Below, piece by piece: positions 53,815-64,000 of a stretch of 64,000 bases of DNA. The stretch lies in assembly GCA_037178625.1 (NCBI GenBank), contig CM074129.1:3720001-3784000 (forward strand). Reading direction: 5' to 3'. Origin of the DNA: Skeletonema tropicum (lineage: Eukaryota; Bacillariophyta; Thalassiosirophyceae; Thalassiosirales; Thalassiosiraceae). The notes below the pieces were generated by a model, which saw only the letters and a list, made by a program, of their open reading frames with translations, searched no databases and was not told the origin of the DNA. The position numbers and the translations under genes are program-made. Every line of letters starts with the position of its first letter. The first letter of the stretch is position 1.

Positions 53815-54808
53815 AGAGTCGTCTTGCAGCTTTCTCTTTGATGAGCACGAGTAGTAGGTGAGTCTGAAAGGGGCGAATATAACTGATTCATGAGACGCTT
53901 CGCCCTGTTCCGCTCCTTCTCCAATTCTGCTTTCGATGACTCAATCTCATGTTTGTGACACTCGATAAGCGCTTTCTTCCACTCCTGCTCTCCTTATTCT
54001 TCTCTTTCAATTCCGAACGTCGTCTCCAATCTGCAATACCATCATGAACATGGCCCCGTGATCTTGCGTTGATGGGCCCATTGCTTCCAGCTTATTCTCG
54101 TCAAATCTCTTCTTGTAATCATCACCAGCGAACTTGGACCACTCAAGTAGGACACTTCTACATCGACCAAACCTATCCTGTCAGCAGCTTCAAAGAGGGT
54201 ACTTACAACAAGACAATGGCCACCACACAACCTTAACATTTCTGGAAGATGACAGACCATGGCCACAAAGCAAGTTTCGACAATAATACGCATTTCCCCT
54301 CACGCTGGAACAAAGGCACATCAACTGCGAAGAGTTCATCCATCAATTTATCCACTTGCTCACGATTTCCCTTTCTTACCGCATCAATATCCAATATCAG
54401 GCATACTTATCATGGGCGAGAGTACCCTCCGCTCGGCCCAATTTTCGTACGGCGGCGGCAGCATTATTCGATGATGCCATTATTATTGAAATAGTAGTAA
54501 TGATGATACTTAGGAGGGTGGATTATTTCGAGGTTTGCATGGATTGCGTGTGAAGAGGGGGAGTGGGAGTGGTATATATGGTTATGGTGTCTTGTGTCTT
54601 GATCTTGAAATTAGTAGGTGGGGCTTTAGGTTAAGTATGTGATCTTGTGCTTCGTGCTGCTTCGTGCTGCTTCGTGCCAGATTTTTTGCCTGTCAGAGGC
54701 GCTTCGCGCCTCTTCTTCCTCCTTCTCGTTTTGCAAAACTCGCTTACGCTCGCAAAACTGGGATTTTTTTCAGCATCCAACTTCTTGAGTTGCGAAGTGA
54801 GCTCCAGG

Positions 54809-55383
54809 CTAGCGGCGCCAAAAATTGAGACATCTCAATTTGTCCACGTGGAACTTATTTGACACAAAAATAAGAAGCAAAAGCTAGCAAGATGAGCGAG
54901 GCCGTCTCACAAAACTCCTCCCTATCTTCGACATTTTTACTGTTGCGGCCCCGATATGCATCATTCTTGGCGTAGCACCACAATCATCGGCCATATAATG
55001 ACAGCATATATAAAGAGCTTTCATTTGAGCCACTGGTCAACATTGTAACTGCTGTATTCATCCTGACGTGGTAGAATGCATGGGTCAGAGGGGGGTGTTG
55101 GGGCGATTTTACTTAGTGATTTTATCTAGTAAATATGTGGAAAATCACCCAGGAACGATTGAAGATAACTCCATGTTGAATAGATATAAATAAGTATATT
55201 CGGTTAGTGTTTAGTTTGGCATACCCGCTTGCCTTTTTTGTCGAATACGTATTTATGGGCTGTAGTAGTGGGGTGTGCTGACATGGTTTTAAGCTACATT
55301 TGTGTGAGTTTTGTGTGAGCGAGAGCGCGCTGGAAAAAATTTTGTCTCAATTTTTGGCATGTGTCAATTTTTGGCGCCGCTAG
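54809..55383. mobile_element. Candidate MITE with 20 bp inverted ends
   Basis: The left end CTAGCGGCGCCAAAAATTGA (54809-54828) is exactly complementary to 55364-55383, and a 4 bp CAGG borders both sides. A second TCAATTTTTGGC motif lies just inside the right end. No ORF. Confidence 0.6.
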
Positions 55384-55384
55384 C

Positions 55385-55908
55385 AGGATAGATAAGTAAG
55401 TAGGAGATAGGAGGCCCCAGGCTATCACAGGATTTGTATTGTACCTCTAAACTAAATTACCATAACATAAGATACTGATCTTACGTACAGATTTAACTAG
55501 CAGCAGCGTGTCAATTTATGTCATTTTTTTTATTTGCTTGCAATAGCATCGAAGAAGTCCCCATCATAACCATTAATAGCATCTGCACCTTTCGGTATCA
55601 CATTGCACAAATTTACGAATCTATTCTATACGTTATATTCAACTTCCGGTTTGATTTGTGCCAGGGTGTATTGAATACTCAAGACAAGATAGTACGTTCC
55701 TAAACACAACAACGCGCTGCATACCCCACCAAATTTTTTCGGCACCAAGAGCAATGGAGACAATCGACGCCAAGGCTTGTCCACAAGACAGCCCCGAATT
55801 ATTATTAGCAGGTCTACTACAATATTTATCCCAGAATTCATTGTTATCCCATTGGTACCGCATTTGGGATCGTCCGGATGACTACCCTGCGTCCGAGGTA
55901 CGTCAATT
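55385..55908. other. Intergenic, possible 5' part of the following element
   Basis: AT-rich sequence with short open frames only. I found no terminal repeat that would fix the left boundary of the transposase-like element that follows. Confidence 0.4.
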
Positions 55909-57963
55909 ATGGATAAGGAGGAGTGCCAGAAAATCGATCAATTGAACAAAATGTCATTACAAAACTTCGTGGGTATAGAACACGACCACTGGATATGGTT
56001 ATTGAAAAGCTGTAAGTTGGTGAAAGAAAACACGGATGGTGATATCAGTTTTACTACTGAGGATAAATGGAAAGTGTTTCTCAGTGAATACGACATTGAC
56101 GCAGAGGTCGAATCAGCTACTTGTTTAAGAACAAGTAAGCGGAGGTACATTCGTCTTGGACCTAAGACGGATAACTGGCATGCAAACGCACCACTTCAAG
56201 CGAAGAAGAAAAAATTCAGTCCACCTTGTTGCCCTAACATTGGTGTGATTGGACGGAGGCTGAATAAAGATTTGCAATTTAGGATTGAGGAAGAACGAAA
56301 TGACGAGGAAGATGATTGGGGTGACACCGGTAGCAACGACACCGATGTTGATATCAGCGATGATGCCAACAGCATCGAATGCGCTGATGAATGCACTGAC
56401 GAATATGTTGCTGAATGTGCTGACACCGGCGAAGCTGCAAAGCCATGTGCATCAGCGCACCCGTTTCCACTTCTTAACCATTATAAGTTGGCAGATCTTG
56501 ACTTGTCGAACGATACAGAGTGCAATAGATTCAAACGCATATTGGGGGAGATGGTGGCAAAGCAGCAGCAGCACACCGGAGAGAAGAATGTGTTTGAGTA
56601 TTTCCAACTCCGACAGAATAAACCTACAACTGCAGTTGCAGTACGTTCACACAAGTCAGATGATGCATTCGAGTCATACCACCAAAGAAATCCGTACCTG
56701 CAGAATGTAGTAGGTTGTCTTGACGAAGATGTAAAAGTAGGAGCCCTTCGGTTGTCGGGATATCTAGCAAAGCATCATAAGGATGAGTTTATTGATGCTG
56801 CAAATCACTGGTGAGAGTGCAGCTCTCTTTACTGAAGCTGGTTTGGTAGATGAACAATGGAATACTACAATGAGACACCTTCGACAAAAATTTGATGCAA
56901 AGATTGCCTGCTCTTTACTGGATATGAAGCGCAAAAGCTATGAAGGATATACAATGCCTCGGGTAAAAGTTATCTACCATCGAGCTGGACAGAAAGATGA
57001 AGAGAAGATTACGGCAGAATATCAAGACATCAAAGCTGAGTTCAAGAAGGCTGTCGAGACGCTCTTGCGAGTTCATCAATTGAAAAAGCGCAAACAAGTT
57101 CAAAGGATTAGACTCATCATTGGTGGCGACCATGGTCAAGGCGCCTTTCGTTTGGGCTTCCGAGTACTGATTGATACGGAGGAGGGGAAATCTCCGATGT
57201 GCAAGACAATAAATATTGCCACAGTTCACTGTAAGAAGGAAGTAGGAGCAATCCTGGAATCGACGGTGATTGATTGGCTTGCTGAAGATTTGAAACAAAC
57301 TCATGACAACCCGTTACATTTGCTGAATATGAATGGTAGAGCTGTGTGTTGCTTCGAATGTGATATGGATAATCTGGACGATGTACTTCTTGCACCAATC
57401 CAAGTCGAACAACTCGTAGCTGGAGACCTGGCATGGGAATGTTTCTGTCTGGGCAAAGAAGGAGCAGCAAATTGTTTGTTGGTGCATCTACTGCATGCAT
57501 GGTCCACAGCAATGGAGCATACCAAATCATGACAAAGGCCAGTGTTGGACCATGGAGGATCTGAATAAGATGGCCGATAGTAATAACAAGGGTGCAAAGA
57601 GAATGGGTGTGAAAAGGCGGTCGTACTTCCCATGGATTCCACTTAAAAATTACAATCTCCCTATCCTTCATCTTTGTATTGGGTTACGACAATAATGATA
57701 CACCAAAGCTTCACTACGCAGAAGATCATGGACTAGAAGCAATCGAGAATCACCCTGACTTGTGTCTGTGCCTTGAGGAATGGGTAGAACAGTTCCATCA
57801 GACTGAAAGGAAGAAAGTTGAGGAGAAATGCAAATATGAGAAAGACCCAATAAAGCACGCCGAGATTGCTGCAAAGAAGAGAGCTGGTTTGAACAACCCA
57901 GACGTCATGGCACACTGTAGAAAGACGAAGAAGCCACGAGGACCGTACAAAAAAGATGATTAA
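55909..57963 (+). pseudogene. Large transposase-like gene broken by three frameshifts
   Basis: Four overlapping open blocks (55909-56814, 56783-57532, 57495-57695, 57679-57963) read as one protein of ~680 aa if joined. They carry an acidic Asp/Glu/Cys-rich region, YHQRNPYLQNVVGCL, RLIIGGDHGQGAFRLGFRVL, CFECDMDNLDDV, a cysteine pair (CWCIYC) before WTMEDLNKMAD, then NYNLPILHLCIGL and a basic tail (KTKKPRGPYKKDD). The GGDHGQGAF block with a later LHLxIGLGN-like block resembles catalytic regions of large eukaryotic DNA-transposon proteins, but I cannot name the superfamily. Three separate shifts mean it is inactive. Confidence 0.6.
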
Positions 57964-58357
57964 GTGGTCACTCAATTTTGAGTGACATCGAGGTTGTGCG
58001 AAGTGCTGAAAATGTAGGAATCGTTAGAATATAGTGTGCGGCATCTGTTTCTGGTATTGTTTTTGTTCGATGTTATGCATTGGATGTCCTGTGGAGTTCA
58101 GTACTCTCTCTACGGAGCGAGTCGTCATGGTCAATTTTTTATGCAGAGATTGAGCGGGGAAATAGGGGGGAGTGGGGGGAAGAAAAATACTTAGCATGTA
58201 AAATTATCTATGTACAGTCCAGATAGCCCACAAAAGGGGGATTGTAGGAAATTTTTTTTTAACTAGTGGCGAAATTGGTGTGTATTTGGTGGTATGTTGT
58301 CTCGGTATTTTGGAACAATGGTTGCAAAACGGGATAACGCCAAAATAGGACCTCCCC

Positions 58358-59317
58358 GCACGCTGTAGTCCTCGGTATTGAGATCCTACGTGAGTATTAA
58401 AAAAAAAATAAAAAAGGCGCGTTTATGGTTTGGCGGAAAGAAATCACGGATCTCTATAACCTCTGGACCGCCGTGCACAATTTTTGTCCCCTCAGATGCC
58501 AAAACATCATTTTGCAATGATATTGCACCAATAACGGTCGATTAGAGCAATCACGTCACTCAATGGCCCCAAGTATTGATGGAAATGCGTCCCTGGTCCG
58601 TCTCGGGGTCGTGCTGGGCAGGGGCTGACCGCGACGGATCGACAACAGAGGCAATTATGGCCGAACGAATGACAGAAAATGAGCATTGTCGGAGACATGA
58701 AAGTATACGAATAATCTTGAGATGATGGACGGCCTTTCTGCAGTTACGTAGCTCGTCATTGAAAAGACTTCGGCCACGACATTCTTCGCTCTATCGAGCA
58801 ATCAAACGAATTGGCCCTGTGTCGAATGAAGCTTTCAAGAAGTTGGTGGATCATCGGCAATCGGTAACGCAGAAAGAAGTGCATTCTTCAGCTCAGGATA
58901 GCTCAAGATATTCGTCTCGGAGCTACCATTCGCTTGCGTGTTATCTCAGGGTCAGGGTGGATGCACACAAAACACGGATGAGTTGTTCATTGTCTTGCCG
59001 ATAGCGTCCTCTTTCTCCATTATTTGAGGCAATCGAATGAAATGAGAGAGTGCCGGGCTGTTGGGAAGGTTGCCGTAGCAATGTTACGGATAGTAGTGAT
59101 GAGAATCGGCCATTGACACCATCGCATTGCTCTATTCTGTCGGCAGGGGGGTGAACACTTTGCAAAATGATGTTTTGGCATCTGAGGGGACAAAAATTGT
59201 GCACGAAATCCCAGAGGTTACAGAGATCCGGCCGTCCCTCCAAAATTAAAACCCTCGCGCAAAAAATATTTTGGGATAAAAATTCGAATGATCTCTGTTC
59301 CGAGGACTACAGCGTGC
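58358..59317. mobile_element. Element with ~160 bp inverted arms and a Harbinger-like remnant
   Basis: The arms are 58358-58517 and 59160-59317. The inner 46 bp (58472-58517 versus 59160-59205) and an outer 18 bp (GCACGCTGTAGTCCTCGG) match perfectly; the rest is imperfect. The 640 bp interior contains scraps such as SSLYRAIKRIG and, in another frame, RLGATIRL, reminiscent of the N-terminal region of Harbinger transposases. Boundaries and superfamily are tentative. Confidence 0.65.
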
Positions 59318-59488
59318 CTCCCCGCCAAGTTTCATGCTTTCAAGTGCGCCAAAATTCCCATACCCTGAGTGGCGAAGTAGCTGTAAATTCCCCTCCTTTG
59401 TCCTTTGGCTTGGTACCACCCCTTTTAGAAAACACAGGCTTACATTTACAGCTGCAGACAGAGATGTGTAGCAGTTAAGGGTTAGTAG

Positions 59489-59633
59489 CTGATATGAGAG
59501 GTCCAGTGTGAGCTGGCCAGCAGCACTACATTCAACCAGATCGTGTCTATCGTCTTCAATATGCGCATGAGCCGCTTGTAGTGGCCCATTATTTGGTGGC
59601 GATACTATACAATCACATTAGCACTGCCCAGAC
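59489..59633. repeat. Single diverged copy of the satellite unit
   Basis: Matches the 38440-43572 unit from CTGATATGAGAGGTCCAGTG to the CATTAGxACTGCxCAGA segment, with perhaps a dozen differences. It lies ~290 bp beyond the 3' end of the right NTPase copy, the same relative place as the array beside the left copy. Confidence 0.9.
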
Positions 59634-59926
59634 CTTACTTCCTTCTTTTTATCGACAGGACTCAATTGCTTGTCTCACAAGGCAGTTGTCTGCTTTTATC
59701 GTAACGATCTCCGTCAAATGAGTATAAGAATATGAACAATTTCCTTGTACTGGATTCAGCCATATCATGCCCTATACTTGTCTAGCCTCGTCTCTTCGCG
59801 GCGTCGTGAAGCAATTAGAAGGGTGGTATCGGCGGTTCCTCGCGCTTGTGAATCAATACAACAATAATTCATTGCCATGCTCTAAGTATTGAACTCTTCA
59901 CTCCTATTTTATGTACCTATGTATTT

Positions 59927-62900
59927 CTATTTTTCAAGCTGTTTGACCTTTTCAATACAGCCCCACTCTTCGTAACATGCCCTTGAGCGATCAATATGGT
60001 AATCACCCCATTTATCATCTCCCTGGGCTCTGAAGTACGCACTTGCCAACTCGTGTGCTAAAGCTTTATCCTGCAAAAACCCATTCCTACTTGATGTGAC
60101 AATTGCATCATTGAACTTGTCTTTGGCCTTGTTGTTCTTTCCATTCAGCACAGCAAGCTCCGCTTCTAGGATGTATAGATAATGAACGACATTCACATTG
60201 CCCTTCTTCGCCCAACCTTGAATGATCTGAATTGTTTTGAGTGCTGATTTCTTCAATTGTCTCTTATTCCAGCCAGATGCAGATTGTGCTGCTTTCAGAT
60301 GGGTCAGCGCCTCCAAGAAGGTGTAGCGCACTGCACCGAATGTGCCTGTCAAGAACAGTCGAACATTACCTGCCTTTCGAACCAAGTCAATAGCCTCTCT
60401 CCACTTTTGAAAGAACACAAATACTTCTAACTTCACTATGCTTATATGCGCAGAAAGAGCGACGATGCCACCTGATGCTGCTGAAGACAATGAAGAGTCC
60501 AAAATCTTATCTCCAACTTCAACGTCGATGCCACGAAGCTTCTTGACTGTCGACAGAAGAATGATGATATAAATATTGATGGAGTCTTGTTTTAGTTGAG
60601 TCAATACTAGGATAGCCGCTTCGAGTTCTTTCTGAATGCTATCTAGTGGTCGACCTATGAAGAATAGGTGAAAACTACGAATAATGAGACACCAACAAGC
60701 TTTATCATTTTCGCCTGTCTCAAGTCCTATCTGATACCCCTTCAACAATGGCGCAATAGTATCCTGGAGCGGTGATACCCAGTGATAGCAGAAGCCCTGC
60801 GTCACGTGTATCGTGTAACAAGCGCTTTTACGCGTACCAATACCGGGCGTTTCGAGGATCAGTTCTGCTGCCTTGGCCATCTCAAGTCCCTCATGTGGTT
60901 TGCCAAAAGGTCCACAGATCAACATTCCAAGCCCAGCAAGACCAACCGGCGACGAAGAATTTAAGCCATGCTTCAGAGAAGTCGTGACCGATTGAAAGAT
61001 GATTTGTGGAACCATTGTCGGCTCAACCTGATATACGGATGCACTAAGATGCTCGTTCATTCTTTCCCCCATTTCGTATAATTCATCATCAAGTCTCGGC
61101 AAGTTCGCAATGTCTTCAGCTGTCTTGTTCTTTAACAATCTCTTCACACGAATGTATTCTCTAATAATGGTGAATTTTGATGCTGGCTTCTTCTTAAGAG
61201 TTGGCAAACCAAGCTGACGTCTGAAATCAAGTCCTACATCGATTGAATCAGTCCACTTTTCTGCGGCCATCAATGACATCACTTTGATATCTGTTACTAT
61301 GTACTTCTCCTTTGTATCGATATCATGGCTCAAGACCTCATCAATGAGCTCATTCATTGCGTCGAAATCGCCTGTTGCGAAACAGGCGTTCGCTCCATGG
61401 CTGCATAAATCTAACATGGAACTATAACCTCCCTCCCAGCCTCTTGACCCAAGCGCATCACGACCTGCCTTTAAGTATACCTTGGCTGTGTCAAATGCTG
61501 CATTTTCGGATGCCTTGATTCCAGCTTGCAGATTCATTATTGCCAACTCATCACGTTCTTCGTCAGTGATTTTGGATGCTGCACAGTTCAGCAGGCCCAC
61601 CACCTCAAAGAGGCTAGCCTCAAGTTCTTCCGGAGAAAGACTCTGCAACAATATGCTGCCGATTTTACCTCGGAATGAGTCCCTTTGATCTGGACTGATG
61701 AGTTCAAAGGCCGCTGACTGGATCTGATCGTGAACGAAATGGCCCTCTTCGTTGTCCACTTCACACAGACCCTCTACTTCTAATTCTTCAATTGAACTTG
61801 CATACGAAGAATCACTACCATCTACATCTATGCTGGAAAAACTCATGTCTAAAGGTAGGCGAGAACTGAAAACTGATCTAATCGATGCCCTCATAGGAGA
61901 CCTCATCTCTGCCTGCGGGATGTTTTTCATGACCTGCTGCGCATTCGATAACCGGAAAGTAGCACCAAGGCAAGAGGCTACCATGAGCATTCTCTGCGTC
62001 GCTTCCTGCAAGCGATTCATCTTGTTTACAAGAACAGATGCTACATTCTCGGTGACTATCTTTGAGTTGACCGCATCATCGTCCCAAGTCCACTTCAACG
62101 CACCAAAATTGTACTGTAGGAGCTTTTCATCGTATAGAGATCTAAGAAACACCAAAACGAAGAAGGGATTGCCGTCTGTCTTCTTGTGTATCGTTTCTGC
62201 CAATGATTTGACTTTGTCGTCATCATCATCCATACCCAACGCTTCAGCAACAAGAGATATGACATTGTCTACGCCAAGATTGCCAATCTTTATCTTTGTG
62301 ATCGACACGTTCATTTGCTCGATATCTCCAATGTGGAGTACAAGGGGGTGACGACTGTGGTGATGAGTGAAAAGTGATATCAAGAATAAGCAGCTTAACT
62401 TGAAGAACCTGCGTTGGGACATTAACATTAGACACAAATACATCGCAATCATCACTTACTCTGGTATTTCATCCACTCGGTAAGCGCCAATGATCAAAAG
62501 ACTTGGGATCTCTCCATCCAATACGATGCTCTTCAATAGATCCAACGTTGCTGTATCGCTCCACTGTAAATCGTCAATGAATAAGATCACACCTTCAAGT
62601 TTGAGCAAATTATCTTCAATAATCGTCTAATTGCGTAGTGCATTTGTGAGATAGATTCTTTACCGGCAAGGAGATTCAAACTGCCCAGTCTTGCATCTGC
62701 CGCTGATGATGTAGAATACAATGATGATCTTTGGACTCCCAACCCCAGTAATTCTGCACATCCGGGCAATACCCGACGCAGTTGTTCTACATCCTCTTCA
62801 TCAAACTCATTTCGAATCATATCTCGTATCAATGTCGCGATAGACAATCCTGTCTTATCATTACTAACTATCGTAATGTGCTTGGCAAGACTAGTCATGG

Positions 62901-63357
62901 CATCGGAGAATGCTGAGAGCGGCCTGGACAATTTCTCATCAAATTTGCCAGATACAAAAGCATATCCATTTTTGGCAGCGGGGTCTCCTAAGCCTTTACG
63001 GATGAGAGCAGATTTGCCTGTGCCGGATATTCCAGAAACCAATATTAGATTGTTGTTGTTGGTAGATTGTTTGTCAGGGTTGGACTCATCATCATCATGT
63101 TCTCCATTGTTTCGAGCAGCAACTTCTTTGTTGTCAACCTTCTTCTGAATCAGCTCCCGAAATTTGCTCCGTAATAATTTGATATCATCATCTCGTCCAT
63201 GTAATTGCATATTCGATAGGCGGAGCTGGGCAATATTGGCTGCTTGTGTATTGATCTTTTGACTGCTTATGGCGGCCGTGACGACAGAGTTGGCTAGTTG
63301 CTGCGTCGAGGAAATGGGGTTGCTTCCCCTAGAAGATCCGGTGTTGGTGTTGATCAT
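59927..63357 (-). CDS. STAND-type P-loop NTPase/TPR protein, right copy (one-base frameshift)
   Basis: Exon 62460-63357, a 105 bp intron (GTAAGT to ACAG), then exon 59927-62354; ~1100 aa if read through. Walker A is VSGISGTGKSALIRK; after the intron come KKTDGNPFFVLVFLRSL and a long helical-repeat region to EEWGCIEKVKQLEK. Just before Walker B (LFIDD), near 62592, the sequence has one base fewer than the left copy (ACACCTTC versus ACACCCTTC), which shifts the frame and would end the protein at 62587. This is either a true inactivating deletion or a sequence error. The C-terminus is complete, unlike the left copy. The role is probably an ATP-driven signalling switch with TPR-like partner binding; no kinase or cyclase domain is attached. 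Confidence 0.78.
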
Positions 63358-63912
63358 ACTAACTTCCCTACCGTTAACAAACTGAAACTGCCATCGTTCC
63401 CGCTCTAGCTTTGTTAAAAGGAGTTTTCTTCATTATCTGCGAAGGCAAGCACGCCAGCTAAAAAATTAGGTGCGGCCACCACCTTTTACTTATTGGAAGT
63501 TGGAAGAGTAGATGTTGTATAACAGATGGTGTTTGGCGATGTACATACTAATTCCCAGTGTTTCGCCAACAATTCAAAATTATTCACACTTCAACATTTT
63601 TACTCCGTTCCGCGCATACTTATTAGGCGTATCTGGAAATCGGGCATGCGGGGTGCCCACAAGAGGGACTGGGAAGCTTTACGTGAGATTTTGGGTGCTT
63701 TCGGGTCGACAGATATTGGCATTTTGATCGCATTTTAGCTCATTTTCACCTGATTTTCTACCGTTGTTGGTCCCACGTTGGCACCGCCAACAAAATCGCC
63801 CACTATCCCGATACGCCTACCGCGCCCGCTCGCTCAACCAACAGCCAACCCAGTGACACGACGCTGCTGATGAAAACCTCATCGATCGAGAATCGATGTC
63901 CACAGAGAGACG
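63358..63912. other. Shared upstream region between divergent genes
   Basis: It contains the 52 bp block (63525-63576) conserved with 47328-47379 and then unique sequence leading to the last gene. No ORF is supported. Confidence 0.6.
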
Positions 63913-64000
63913 ATGATGAAGCTCTCCTTGATGCTGGCACTGCTTTGGGGCATTGGATATAATGCAGATGCACTTACTCTGCACAGATCGGGTCGGGCTG
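63913..64000 (+). CDS. Start of a secreted or plastid-targeted protein (cut by the window)
   Basis: The first 29 codons begin with two Met residues, then KLSLMLALLWGIGYNADALTL, a typical signal peptide with a small-residue cleavage site. The product cannot be identified from this stretch. Confidence 0.55.
   Translation, partial: MMKLSLMLALLWGIGYNADALTLHRSGRA

Overview
The window looks like nuclear DNA from a single-celled alga, most likely a diatom (inference). Genes are compact and often intron-less or split by 80-280 bp GT-AG introns, and neighbours converge with only 25-220 bp between stop codons. The rRNA methyltransferase at 32.6-34.3 kb starts with a hydrophobic leader ending in a diatom-like plastid targeting motif (VTAF/S). 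No CRISPR array, tRNA or rRNA gene was recognised.

Housekeeping genes sit in islands. 0-3.3 kb: lipoyl synthase (5' end cut off by the window), a divergent histone H3 of the centromeric CENH3/CENP-A type, and a TPR protein. 8.3-21.9 kb: CAF-1 subunit B, an NmrA-like oxidoreductase, a major facilitator transporter, an HIR/band-7 protein, a fibronectin-III + nucleoredoxin fusion and a Pumilio RNA-binding protein. 26-37.4 kb: a cytosine-5 DNA methyltransferase, two small unknown genes, a prolyl-iminopeptidase-like hydrolase, plastid RsmB, two unknown nuclear/coiled-coil proteins and the splicing factor CWC15. 47.9-49.2 kb: a membrane-anchored FkbM methyltransferase. A secreted protein begins at the right edge.

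The islands are separated by an unusually varied set of mobile DNA, several with termini and target-site duplications visible here: a 3.9 kb element with perfect 90 bp inverted ends carrying a 2-oxoglutarate/Fe(II) dioxygenase-like gene and a zinc-knuckle gene (4.26-8.15 kb); a Ginger-like DNA transposon relic with a retroviral-type integrase (11.9-13.6 kb); two TTA-flanked PIF/Harbinger-like elements with unfamiliar ORFs (23.9-25.9 and 49.3-51.1 kb); MITEs with 8 bp or TA duplications (15.8, 27.8, 28.0, 37.8 kb); and a broken multi-frame transposase-like gene (55.9-58.0 kb).

The right half is dominated by a segmental duplication of a STAND-type P-loop NTPase/TPR gene (43.9-47.1 and 59.9-63.4 kb). 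Both copies are damaged, in different places. Downstream of the right copy lies a single ~145 bp sequence; downstream of the left copy the same sequence has expanded into a ~5.1 kb, roughly 29-copy satellite of ~184 bp units, which itself holds a 1433 bp higher-order duplication. The window therefore shows a satellite beside its apparent single-copy relative.
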